NCBI GenBank assembly: GCA_021807675.1
Contig: JAKBCR010000007.1
Location: 1 to 64,000, forward strand
Source of the DNA: Pseudomonadota bacterium
GTDB taxonomy: Bacteria > Pseudomonadota > Gammaproteobacteria > Steroidobacterales > Steroidobacteraceae
DNA: 64,000 nt
Reading direction: 5' to 3'
The translations under genes and the position numbers were made by a program. Under the pieces are notes generated by a model, which saw only the letters and a list, made by a program, of their open reading frames with translations, did no database searches and was not told the DNA's origin. Numbering within the stretch: position 1 is the stretch's first letter; the number at the start of each line of letters is the position of its first letter. This document shows positions 53,481 to 62,157 of the stretch, piece by piece.

Positions 53481-54854
53481 GTGAAGATCGCCATCCTCAA
53501 TCAGCCTCAGGACCCCATCGCGGCCGGCGAGGAGCAGCGCGGCTCGGTCGCGATCGTCAACTGGGAGCTGGCCCGCTGCCTTGCCCGTCGACATCAGGTG
53601 GTCGTGTACGCACCACGGGTGCGCGGCCAGCCTCTACGCGAGAGGTGGGGCGCCATCGAGATCCGCCGGATCCGCTTCGTCGCGCGCTCCCTGCACAAGG
53701 CCACGCAGCTCATTGCGGGGCATTTCGGCCGTGGGGTGCCTTACTTCGCCTCGAGGCTGTACTACGCGGAGTATTTCTCGCAGGTCGCGCGCGATCTTGC
53801 CGCGAGCCGGCCGGACGTCGTGCATCTGCCGGTGCAGATCCAATTCGCGGCGCTCTTCAAGCGTGCCCGCCCGGGCGTCAAGGTCGTCGCTCACGTCCAT
53901 CAGGATGAGCTCGCGAAGCTGGATCGCGAGCTGCTGCTGCGCGATCTGGCGGACGTCGATGCGGTCGCGACCGTTTCGGAGTTCGTGGCGGCGCGCGCGC
54001 GCGCCAGGTTGCCCGAATTGGCCGAGCGGATACACACCGTCGGCAACGGCGTGGACGTGCTCCGATTCACTCCTGCGGCCGGCAGCCCCGATCCCGACGG
54101 GAGCCGCGGTCGACGAACTCCCCTTCGCCTGCTCTATGTCGGCCGGATCGCCCCCGAGAAGGGAGTGCACCTGCTGATGGAGACGCTCGATCGTCTGATC
54201 CGCGAGGGTCTCAGTCTCGAGCTGACACTGATCGGCAAGACCGGCCTCATGCCCTACGATGTTCTCAGCCGACTGCTCGAGGGCGATGCTCCGGCGCTCG
54301 AGGCGGTGCGGGAATCCTACGGCGAGTCGCTAGGCACCTGGCTCGCGAAGGAGATTGTCCGGCACGGGCGAGGCTATCGCGACGCGCTGTGCGCGCGCCT
54401 GTCACCGGCATCGGCGGCTCGCGTGCGGTTCCTCGACACCGTGCCTCAGCCTACGCTCATCCGCGCCTACCGCGCGGCCGACCTCGTGGTGTTGCCTTCG
54501 ATCTGGCAGGAGTCATACGGTCTGCCGGTGGCGGAAGCGATGGCCTGCGGCGTGCCGGTGCTCGCGAGCGCGAGCGGCGGAGTACCGGAGCTCATCGAGG
54601 ACGGAGTGACGGGCAGGCTCTTTCCGCGGCTGGACGCGCAAGCGTTGGCGGGCGCGTTGCGCGAGATGGCGGCCGACCCCGCGCACCTGCGGGAGATGGG
54701 ACGCGCGGCGCGGACCCGGGCGGAACGGCTGCTCACCTGGACCCGCAGCGCCGAGCGTCTCGAGCAACTCTACCTGGGAATTCCTCCGATTCAGTCCGAG
54801 GCGCCGCCTCTGTCTTTTGCAGCCCAGAGCTCCTGCTCCGCCGATATCGCCTGA
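53481..54854 (+). CDS. Glycosyltransferase family 4 protein
   Basis: VGNGVDVLRFTPA; LLYVGRIAPEKGVHLLMETL; LVVLPSIWQESYGLPVAEAMACGVPVLASASGGVPELIEDG. Confidence 0.93.
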   Translation: MKIAILNQPQDPIAAGEEQRGSVAIVNWELARCLARRHQVVVYAPRVRGQPLRERWGAIEIRRIRFVARSLHKATQLIAGHFGRGVPYFASRLYYAEYFSQVARDLAASRPDVVHLPVQIQFAALFKRARPGVKVVAHVHQDELAKLDRELLLRDLADVDAVATVSEFVAARARARLPELAERIHTVGNGVDVLRFTPAAGSPDPDGSRGRRTPLRLLYVGRIAPEKGVHLLMETLDRLIREGLSLELTLIGKTGLMPYDVLSRLLEGDAPALEAVRESYGESLGTWLAKEIVRHGRGYRDALCARLSPASAARVRFLDTVPQPTLIRAYRAADLVVLPSIWQESYGLPVAEAMACGVPVLASASGGVPELIEDGVTGRLFPRLDAQALAGALREMAADPAHLREMGRAARTRAERLLTWTRSAERLEQLYLGIPPIQSEAPPLSFAAQSSCSADIA

Positions 54855-55029
54855 CGATGCGCCGTGCTCGAGCGGCAAGGTGATCGTGCGATCCGCGCCT
54901 TCTGACGATCGGGCCGCGGGGACGGAAACGGGAGCGGGAATTGCTCCAACATTGTTGATGGAGAGGCGAGCGTGATCGCGCGCCTGATGCGCCGTTATGT
55001 TCCCCGCGCCGGGGCGCCGCGCATGAAAG

Positions 55030-55386
55030 TTGCTGGCGAGGGTTGAACTTGTGGCCAGGATCGGAAGCGGTGCGATGGCGGCCGACACAATGCGGGCCTC
55101 GCCGAGGGTGGTCGCGGGGGGCGCGGGGTTCCTCGGCTCGGACCTGTGCGAGCGGCTGCTGCGACTCGGGCATTCGGTGCTGTGTGTCGACAATCTGACG
55201 ACGGGAGCGCGCGGCAATCTCGATGAGCTGACGGAGGAGCCGCGATTTCGGCTGATGTTGCACGACGTCTCCGAGCCGCTCAGGACCGGCCTTGGGGAGC
55301 TCGGCGCCTGGCTCGAAGGGCAGCGAACCGATGATCGGACCGAGGCCGCGGCCGATGAGCTGCGGCGCCGGGGGCTCGTGGCGTGA
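55030..55386 (+). pseudogene. Truncated NAD-dependent sugar epimerase/decarboxylase (SDR) N-terminal fragment
   Basis: RVVAGGAGFLGSDLCERLLRLGHSVLCVDNLTTGARGNLDEL...MLHDVSEPL then unrelated tail and stop; no YxxxK. Confidence 0.7.
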
Positions 55387-56474
55387 GCCGGCGGGCGAGC
55401 ACTCCGGAGGGACCGCTCACGCTCATCACCGGCGGAGCGGGATTCATAGGGACCAACCTCGCCAACCGGTTGCTGTCCCAGGGCGCCCCGGTGGTGGTGT
55501 TGGATGATGTCTCCCGACCGGGAGTCGAGCGCAATCTCGAATGGCTGCGCACGCGGCATCCCGGACGGCTGCAGATCGAGATCGCGGACGTGCGGGACGC
55601 GGTGGCCGTACGGCGCGCCGTGGACCGCGCGGACCGGATTTTCCACCTTGCGGCGCAGGTGGCCGTGACGACGAGCCTGGTGGATCCCGTGCGCGATTGC
55701 GACATCAACGTCCGGGGGACGCTCAATATCCTCGAGGCCGCGCGGGCGCGACAGCGGCCGCCACCGCTCCTTTTCACGTCCACCAACAAGGTCTACGGGG
55801 CGCTGCCCGATGTGGAGCTCGCGCGGCGGGACCGGCGCTACGTCCCGGCCGATCCACGGCTTGCCGCCGGCGGGATCGACGAGCGGCGGCCGCTCGATTT
55901 CCACAGCCCATACGGCTGCTCCAAAGGAGCCGCTGATCAGTACGTGCTCGACTACGCGCGCTGTTTCGGCTTGCCGGCAGCCGTGTTCCGGATGAGCTGC
56001 ATATACGGTCCGCATCAGTGCGGCACCGAGGACCCGGGGTGGGTCGCGCACTTTCTGATGCGGGCGCGCGATGGGGAGACGCTCACGATCTACGGCGACG
56101 GCTGTCAGGTGCGGGACGTGCTGTTCGTCGAGGATCTGGTGGATGCGCTGCTCCTGGCGATGCGCGGCATCGATCGACTCGCCGGGGAGGCGTTCAACAT
56201 CGGCGGTGGTCCTCGAAACTCCGTGAGCCTGCTCGAGCTGCTGGACATGATGGCAGAGCGTCTGGGACTGACAGCGCGTATCGCGCATGCCGGCTGGCGA
56301 AGCGGCGACCAGCGCTACTACGTCACCAACAACGGGAAGTTCTCCGCCGCGACCGGATGGTCGCCGGCCATCTCGGTCCTCGAGGGAATGGGACGATTGC
56401 ACGATTGGCTCGCCTTGGCGCGGCCCACGGCCGTCGCAGTCTCCGGGCCGACACCTCGGGCGGCGCTGTCGTGA
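55383..56474 (+). CDS. NAD-dependent epimerase/dehydratase (extended SDR; CDP-paratose 2-epimerase-like)
   Basis: LITGGAGFIGTNLANRLLSQG; PYGCSKGAADQYVLDYAR; GDGCQVRDVLFVEDLVDALLLA; FNIGGGPRNSVSLLELL. Confidence 0.9.
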   Translation: MSRRASTPEGPLTLITGGAGFIGTNLANRLLSQGAPVVVLDDVSRPGVERNLEWLRTRHPGRLQIEIADVRDAVAVRRAVDRADRIFHLAAQVAVTTSLVDPVRDCDINVRGTLNILEAARARQRPPPLLFTSTNKVYGALPDVELARRDRRYVPADPRLAAGGIDERRPLDFHSPYGCSKGAADQYVLDYARCFGLPAAVFRMSCIYGPHQCGTEDPGWVAHFLMRARDGETLTIYGDGCQVRDVLFVEDLVDALLLAMRGIDRLAGEAFNIGGGPRNSVSLLELLDMMAERLGLTARIAHAGWRSGDQRYYVTNNGKFSAATGWSPAISVLEGMGRLHDWLALARPTAVAVSGPTPRAALS

Positions 56475-56863
56475 GGAGTGTCCGCCTCCGTCAACCCCGG
56501 GTGGCGCGCATCGAGCGTGTCGAGGCGCCTTCGCCCGGTCGAGGCGAGGTGCGCGTGAAGCTCGAAGGTTGCGGGGTCCGCGGCTCGAACCTGCCGGTGT
56601 GGGAAGGCCGGCCATGGTTCGATTATCCGCTCGACGCCGGAGCGCCGGGCCATGAGGGATGGGGCACGATCGATGCGGCGGGCGAGGAGGTGGATGGCCT
56701 CGCTTGCGGCGACCGCGTGGCATTGCTTTCGTATAACGCTTACGCGGCGTATGACGTCGCTCCCGCATCGGGTGTCGTCAAATTGCCGGATGCGCTGAAG
56801 GGCCGAGCGTTTCCCGGCGAGCCACTTGCCTGCGTCCGGCGGCCATCGGGAGGACTGCCATGA
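56471..56863 (+). pseudogene. Truncated zinc-type alcohol dehydrogenase (MDR) N-terminal fragment
   Basis: GRGEVRVKLEGCGVRGSNLPVWEGRPWFDYPLDAGAPGHEGWGTIDAAGEEVDGLACGDRVALLS...FPGEPLAC then stops; no Rossmann domain. Confidence 0.75.
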
Positions 56864-58176
56864 GGCATCCAGCCATCCATATCGCACCGCCGCGTGGACG
56901 GCTCGGTGTGATGCTCGTCGGACTCGGCGCGGTGAGCACGACGTTCGTGGCCGGCGTATACGCCATCCGCAAGGGGCTGGCGCAACCTTACGGCTCACTC
57001 ACACAGATGAGCACCATTCGGCTCGGCAAGCGCACCGAGCACCGCTCACCGCTCATCCGCGAGTTCGTGCCCCTCGCTTGCATCGAGGACCTGGAGTTCG
57101 GCGCCTGGGATATCTACCCCGAGGACGCGCATCGGGCGGCAGTGCAGGCGGGAGTGCTCGATGCCGCGCTGCTCGAGCGACTGCGTGAGGATCTGGAGGC
57201 GCTCAGGCCCTGGCCGGCCGTGTTCGACCCCACGCTCGTCACGCGGATCGACGGCCCGAACGTGAAGCGCGGCGAGGGTAAGCGCCAGCTGATCGAGCAG
57301 CTGCGCTCCGACATGCGCGGCTTCATTCGAGCCCGCCGGCTCGACAGGGCTGTCGTGATCTGGTGCGCGAGCACGGAGGCCTACCGCGAACCAGGGCCGG
57401 CGCACGCCAGCATCGCCGCCTTCGAGAAGGCCTTGGATGCAAACGATTCCTCCATTACACCGAGCATGCTCTACGCGTACGCCGCGATCATGGAGGGTAT
57501 CCCTTTCGCCAACGCCGCTCCCAACCTTGGAGTGGATACCCCCGCTCTGGCCGAGCTCGCCGGCGAGCGGCACGTGCCGGTTGCAGGCAAGGACCTGAAG
57601 ACCGGTCAGACGCTCCTCAAGACGATCATCGCGCCCGGCCTCAAATCCCGGATGCTGGGCGTGCGCGGCTGGTACTCCACCAACATCCTGGGAAACCGCG
57701 ATGGCGAGGTGCTCGATGATCCCGCCTGCTTCCGCACCAAGGAAGTGAGCAAGAAGGGGGTGCTCGATTACCTGCTGCAACCCGATCTCTACCCGGCGCT
57801 CTACGGCGACCTCTGCCACCGGGTGCAGATCAACTATTATCCGCCTCGCGGGGACAACAAGGAGGGCTGGGACAACATCGACCTCTTCGGCTGGCTCGGT
57901 TATCCGATGCAGCTCAAGATCAACTTTCTCTGCCGCGACAGCATCCTGGCGGCGCCGCTGGTGCTCGACCTCGCGCTCTTCCTCGACCTTGCCCAGCGCG
58001 CCGGGCGAAGCGGGATCCAGGAGTGGCTGTCCTTCTACTTCAAGAGCCCGATGCACGCCCCCGGTCTGTATCCGGAGCACGATCTCTCGATCCAGTTGAA
58101 AAAGCTCAAGAACACCCTGCGGCACCTCAGGGGCGAGGAGCTGGTGACTCACCTCGGAGCGGAGTATTACGACTGA
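56860..58176 (+). CDS. ino1: Inositol-3-phosphate (myo-inositol-1-phosphate) synthase
   Basis: VMLVGLGAVSTTFVAGVYAIRKGL; MLYAYAAIMEGIPFANAAPNLGVDTPALAEL; GKDLKTGQTLLKTIIAPGLKSRMLGVRGWYSTNILGNRDG; PPRGDNKEGWDNIDLFGWLGYPMQLKINFLCRDSILAAPLVLDLALFLDLA. Confidence 0.94.
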   Translation: MRHPAIHIAPPRGRLGVMLVGLGAVSTTFVAGVYAIRKGLAQPYGSLTQMSTIRLGKRTEHRSPLIREFVPLACIEDLEFGAWDIYPEDAHRAAVQAGVLDAALLERLREDLEALRPWPAVFDPTLVTRIDGPNVKRGEGKRQLIEQLRSDMRGFIRARRLDRAVVIWCASTEAYREPGPAHASIAAFEKALDANDSSITPSMLYAYAAIMEGIPFANAAPNLGVDTPALAELAGERHVPVAGKDLKTGQTLLKTIIAPGLKSRMLGVRGWYSTNILGNRDGEVLDDPACFRTKEVSKKGVLDYLLQPDLYPALYGDLCHRVQINYYPPRGDNKEGWDNIDLFGWLGYPMQLKINFLCRDSILAAPLVLDLALFLDLAQRAGRSGIQEWLSFYFKSPMHAPGLYPEHDLSIQLKKLKNTLRHLRGEELVTHLGAEYYD

Positions 58177-58224
58177 CTCCCGGCGGCAGTTCGATCTCTG
58201 CGATGCGCGCCCGCTCGGCCTTGC

Positions 58225-58520
58225 CTATGCGGCCTGGGCCGCTTTCCCGCTCACCACCCCGATCCGTCGATCGCCGCGAATCTGCAGGAGCTGCGGGCGA
58301 TGGGCGTGTCGTCGAGCGGCTCGCCGCCGCCGGTGCGCAGGTACGTTACGGACGGGCTTCGAGTCACGGAGCCCGACGGGTGATGGCTATTGAGCGCCTC
58401 GGGCACGGAGCCGAAACTCACCATCCGTTGCGAGGTGGCCGACGAGCCCGGGCTGCATCGCCTGCGTGCGGTGCTCGCAGGTCACCTCCAGGCGTGCGGC
58501 CAAGCGTGCGGCCTGAAAAG
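58225..58520 (+). pseudogene. Phosphomannomutase/phosphoglucomutase remnant with internal deletion and in-frame stop
   Basis: Frame 1: FPAHHPDPSIAANLQELRA...VTDGLRVTEPDG*WLLSASGTEPKLTIRCEVADEPGLHRL; in-frame TGA at 58381. Confidence 0.65.
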
Positions 58521-58625
58521 CCCTCTGACTCTCCCACGCCTCCGCTGGAACACCGCTGGAACGACGTCTACCGCCTCCGCTCCGCGCATGAGTCAGGGCA
58601 TCGCGCGTTGGATGGACGGATGGCT

Positions 58626-59255
58626 TCATGCCGCCCCGACCTTACAGAAGAAGAGATGCGCCGGCAGGACATTGAGTGGCTCGAACTTGCGCCGGACGTA
58701 GTGAAAGATGCGTTGCAGGTCTTCGAGGACCCGCGTGGAGAACTGGAAGACGAGGAAGGCGCCGCCGGGCGCCAGCGCCTCGGACGTGTTGCGCAGGATG
58801 CGCTCCCGGATCTCGGCCGGAATAGTGCTGAAGGGAATACCCGAGATGATGTAGTTGGCCTTGTCGCGCCCAAAGCGCCCGAGAATCTCGCCAATCGCCT
58901 CCGCCGAGCCCTCCACGACCTCGAGCCGCTCGTCGGGCAGCGTCGAGCGCAGATGAGTGACGAAGTCGGGGTTCAATTCGATCGCGATCAGGATCGCGTC
59001 GGAGCGCATGCGCCGCAGGATCTCTGCGGTGATGACGCCGACTCCCGGCCCGTACTCCACGATGACGCGCGCCTGGTTCCAGTCGATCGGCTGCAGCAGC
59101 TGCTTGATGAGGAATCTCGAGCTCGGGACGATCGAGCCGAGCATGCGCGGGTGGCGGAAGAAATTGCGGGCAAACAGCAGGGCGTCCCCCGCTCGTGTCC
59201 GGCTTGGTATTGACTGGTTCTTCGACACGTTGTGCTCTGCCTGGGTAATGCTCAT
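58626..59255 (-). CDS. Class I SAM methyltransferase, phospholipid N-methyltransferase/rRNA methylase-like
   Basis: ARNFFRHPRMLGSIVPSSRFL; VIVEYGPGVGVITAEILRRM; NYIISGIPFSTIP. Confidence 0.85.
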   Translation of the reverse strand: MSITQAEHNVSKNQSIPSRTRAGDALLFARNFFRHPRMLGSIVPSSRFLIKQLLQPIDWNQARVIVEYGPGVGVITAEILRRMRSDAILIAIELNPDFVTHLRSTLPDERLEVVEGSAEAIGEILGRFGRDKANYIISGIPFSTIPAEIRERILRNTSEALAPGGAFLVFQFSTRVLEDLQRIFHYVRRKFEPLNVLPAHLFFCKVGAA

Positions 59256-59304
59256 TGCAAACTCTCACATTATGCGCAGGTTCCGGCTTTCCGTCACCGT
59301 GGAC

Positions 59305-59571
59305 TCAGCCGCCCGATCGCTTGGCGTCATAGCCAAGCTGGCGCAGCTCCTCGACCAAGCGGTCACGGTGCTCGCCCTGGATCTCGATGACTCCGTCGCG
59401 GACGCCGCCTCCGGCGCCGCAGAGTCTCTTCAGCCGGCTGGCGAGCGCCGCGAGATCCCCGGCGGCAAGCGGCAGGCCCGATATCACCGAAACGGGCTTC
59501 CCGGCGCGCCCGGCGACCGCCCGGCCGACGCGCACGCGCGCGGGGGGCTTGGTGCCTTTATGGGTGCTCAT
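59305..59571 (-). CDS. SUI1/YciH-family translation factor-like protein
   Basis: GKPVSVISGLPLAAGDLAALASRLKRLCGAGGGVRDGVIEIQGEHRDRLVEELRQLGYDAKRSGG. Confidence 0.88.
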   Translation of the reverse strand: MSTHKGTKPPARVRVGRAVAGRAGKPVSVISGLPLAAGDLAALASRLKRLCGAGGGVRDGVIEIQGEHRDRLVEELRQLGYDAKRSGG

Positions 59572-59641
59572 GGGCTTACTTTAAACCTTATGCTTGGCTG
59601 TGGAGCAGAACTTGCTCGGGAGCGAGTGAGCCATCCCTGTC

Positions 59642-59970
59642 ATGGCACCGCGATCGATCGCATCGCTCACCATCGCCTTCGGCCTGGTTGCGATCCCGGT
59701 GAAGCTCTACTCGGCGACCGTCGGCTCCGAGCGGCTGCGCTTCCATCTCCTGCATGCGAAGGACGGCTCCCGCCTGAAGCAGCAGTATGTTTGCCTGCAC
59801 GAGCAGCGAGTGATCGCCCGGGAGGAGATCGTCAAGGGCTACGAATTCGCAAAGGACCAATATGTGATGTTCGCACCCGAGGAGCTGAAGGCATTGGAGG
59901 AGGCTGGCAGCCACGGCGTCGATGTCGCTCAGTTCGTCCCGCTCGCCGCCGTGGACCGGTTTCGGCATAG
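59642..59970 (+). pseudogene. Ku DNA-end-binding protein, N-terminal fragment
   Basis: RSIASLTIAFGLVAIPVKLYSATVGSERLRFHLLHAKDGSRLKQQYVCLHEQRVIAREEIVKGYEFAKDQYVMFAPEELKALE...QFVPLAAVD then loss of Ku sequence. Confidence 0.75.
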
Positions 59971-60029
59971 CGATTGCGATATCCCACGTGTCAGTCCAAC
60001 GCAGCCAAACATCAGTTCAAGGTGTCCAC

Positions 60030-60683
60030 ATGATCACTGCACGCTTGCTCACTTTTCTCGCGGCCTCGACTCTCGCCGGTATAGCCTACGCGCAGACTCA
60101 GCCCGCTCCATCGAACCAACCGAACGCGCCCCCCGGGTACAGCACTTCCCGCCAGCATCAGCGCGAGATGAAGAGCGTCGGAGGGCACGAGGAGGCATCT
60201 CCGAACCGCAGGTCGGCCCCAGGATCGGGACTCACGACCTCACAGACGCGCAGCGAGGCAGCCCCAAACAGCAAGACTGCTCCCGGGGCGGCGCTCAACA
60301 CCGCGGCGAACCCGCAGCGCAATCACGCACAAGCCCTGAAGATGGCCGAGGCCGGCCCGGCCGGCGCCCATGCCTGGTCGAGAATGCCCGTCCAGAGCCC
60401 GTCAGGCCAGTCGCTCGGATCCGTCTCGAAGGTGGTCCCGGGCCTCAATGGCCGCAGGAGCTCAGGCTACATCGTGGTATCCGCAGCCCACGGCATGAGT
60501 GTCCCGGTGCCCTACCGGACCGCACATTCCATGGTGCGCGATGGCAAGCTGGTTCTGAACCAGTCTCGATTCGAGCATGCGCCCAAGGTGACGCAGGAAG
60601 ACCTGCAGACCCACGCCGATCATGCCTGGCGGATCAAGGCGGACCGATACTGGAAGCGCAAGGGCCACATGCAAAAGAAGTAG
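60030..60683 (+). CDS. Secreted hypothetical protein, possible PRC-barrel-like C-terminus
   Basis: Signal peptide MITARLLTFLAASTLAGIAYAQ; low-complexity linker; GQSLGSVSKVVPGLNGRRSSGYIVVSAAHGMSVPVPY. Confidence 0.6.
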   Translation: MITARLLTFLAASTLAGIAYAQTQPAPSNQPNAPPGYSTSRQHQREMKSVGGHEEASPNRRSAPGSGLTTSQTRSEAAPNSKTAPGAALNTAANPQRNHAQALKMAEAGPAGAHAWSRMPVQSPSGQSLGSVSKVVPGLNGRRSSGYIVVSAAHGMSVPVPYRTAHSMVRDGKLVLNQSRFEHAPKVTQEDLQTHADHAWRIKADRYWKRKGHMQKK

Positions 60684-60846
60684 CTGGGCACGTTCCCGGG
60701 GGTGCCTTGAGGTCGCCCCCGGGGCCTGACCATTTCGTTGCGCCATCTCGCTGAACTGCGAACCAAATGGAACGCGCATTGCGCCTTCAGGGCGGTAAAA
60801 TTCGCATCGTGCCAGGCTCTGGCGGCGGTGAAGAGGCTCATTACCG

Positions 60847-62154
60847 ATGGCCGAACGGTCGCGTTTGCACGTCCCCCACCCACCGGCGCGCCCGGGTGAG
60901 AAGCCGGACTTCAGCTATGTCACGGTGACGGCGGCGGGCGAGGTGGCCCGCCCGGACGTCAAGGCGCCAGCGCGCGAGGTCGAGAATCTCGGGCGGGAGA
61001 TGGTGCGCGTGCTCGATGACGACGGGCACGCTCTCGGCCCGTGGAACCCGCACCTGGAGCCTGAGGATCTGCAGGTGGCGCTGCGCCACATGCTGCTCAC
61101 CAGGCTTTTCGACGACCGCATGCAGCGCATGCAGCGTCAGGGGCGAATCTCCTTTTACATGAAGTCGACCGGCGAAGAGGCCATCTCGGTCGCGCAGGCG
61201 ATGGCGCTGCAGCCTGGCGACATGCTTTTCCCCTCCTATCGGAACCAGGGGCTCTTCATCGTCAGGGGGCGCAGCCTGGTCGACCTGATGTGTCAGTGTC
61301 TGTCGAACACCCGCGACATGTGCCGGGGGCGTCAGATGCCCATCATGTACCACTGGCGGGCGGGCAACATCTTCTCGATCTCAGGCAATCTCGCCACGCA
61401 GTTTCCGCAGGCCGTGGGCTGGGCAATGGCCGCGGCCATCAAAGGCGAGGATCACATCGCCGCGGCCTGGACCGGCGAGGGTGCGAGCGCGGAGGCGGAC
61501 TTTCACCACGGCATGACGTTCGCGGCCGTCTATCAAGCGCCGGTGATTCTCAATGTAGTCAACAACCAGTGGGCGATCTCGACCTTCCAGGGCTTCGCCG
61601 GCGGCGAGCGGCGCACCTTCGCCGAGTACGGGCCGGGATACGGCATTCCCGGGGTGCGGGTCGACGGCAACGATTTTCTCGCGGTCTACGCCGTCACCCG
61701 CTGGGCGGCGGAGCGAGCGCGCCAGAGCGGTGGTCCGACGCTGATCGAGCATGTCACCTACCGGGCCGGCGCGCACTCGACCAGTGACGATCCCTCGCGC
61801 TACCGGCCCAAGGAGGAGTGGGCGGCTTGGCCGCTCGGCGATCCCATCACGCGCCTGAAGCAACACCTGATCGGCCTCGGGGAATGGTCGGATGAGCGCC
61901 AGGCGGCGCTCGAGAGGCAGCTGGACGCCCACGTGATCGAGTGTTGGAAGGAAGCGGCGAGCTTCGGCACTCTGACGGAAGGGCCGACGCTCGATCCGGC
62001 CACGATGTTCGAAGACGTCTTTTTTGAGATGCCGCCCCATCTCGCTCGCCAGCGGGAGGCGCTCAAGCGCCTGGCGGGCTCACAGCCGGCCAAGGGATCC
62101 GAGCAGGCGAGGAGTCTCGAGGCGCGTCCCGCCACCGCCGCGAAAGAGGGCTGA
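60847..62154 (+). CDS. Branched-chain 2-oxoacid dehydrogenase E1 alpha subunit
   Basis: RQGRISFYMKSTGEEAISVAQAMAL; RQMPIMYHWRAGNIFSISGNLATQFPQAVGWAMA; GEGASAEADFHHGMTFAAVYQAPVILNVVNNQWAIS. Confidence 0.94.
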   Translation: MAERSRLHVPHPPARPGEKPDFSYVTVTAAGEVARPDVKAPAREVENLGREMVRVLDDDGHALGPWNPHLEPEDLQVALRHMLLTRLFDDRMQRMQRQGRISFYMKSTGEEAISVAQAMALQPGDMLFPSYRNQGLFIVRGRSLVDLMCQCLSNTRDMCRGRQMPIMYHWRAGNIFSISGNLATQFPQAVGWAMAAAIKGEDHIAAAWTGEGASAEADFHHGMTFAAVYQAPVILNVVNNQWAISTFQGFAGGERRTFAEYGPGYGIPGVRVDGNDFLAVYAVTRWAAERARQSGGPTLIEHVTYRAGAHSTSDDPSRYRPKEEWAAWPLGDPITRLKQHLIGLGEWSDERQAALERQLDAHVIECWKEAASFGTLTEGPTLDPATMFEDVFFEMPPHLARQREALKRLAGSQPAKGSEQARSLEARPATAAKEG

Positions 62155-62157
62155 GCG

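Noticed and set aside
54513-56768. 751-aa minus-strand ORF
   Set aside because: Arg/Pro-rich shadow opposite the GT4, SDR and ADH-fragment genes
51553-58176. Complete mycothiol-like pathway (GT4 + PIG-L + ino1)
   Set aside because: PIG-L carries a signal peptide and no MshC/MshD homologues are seen; kept only as a weak hypothesis
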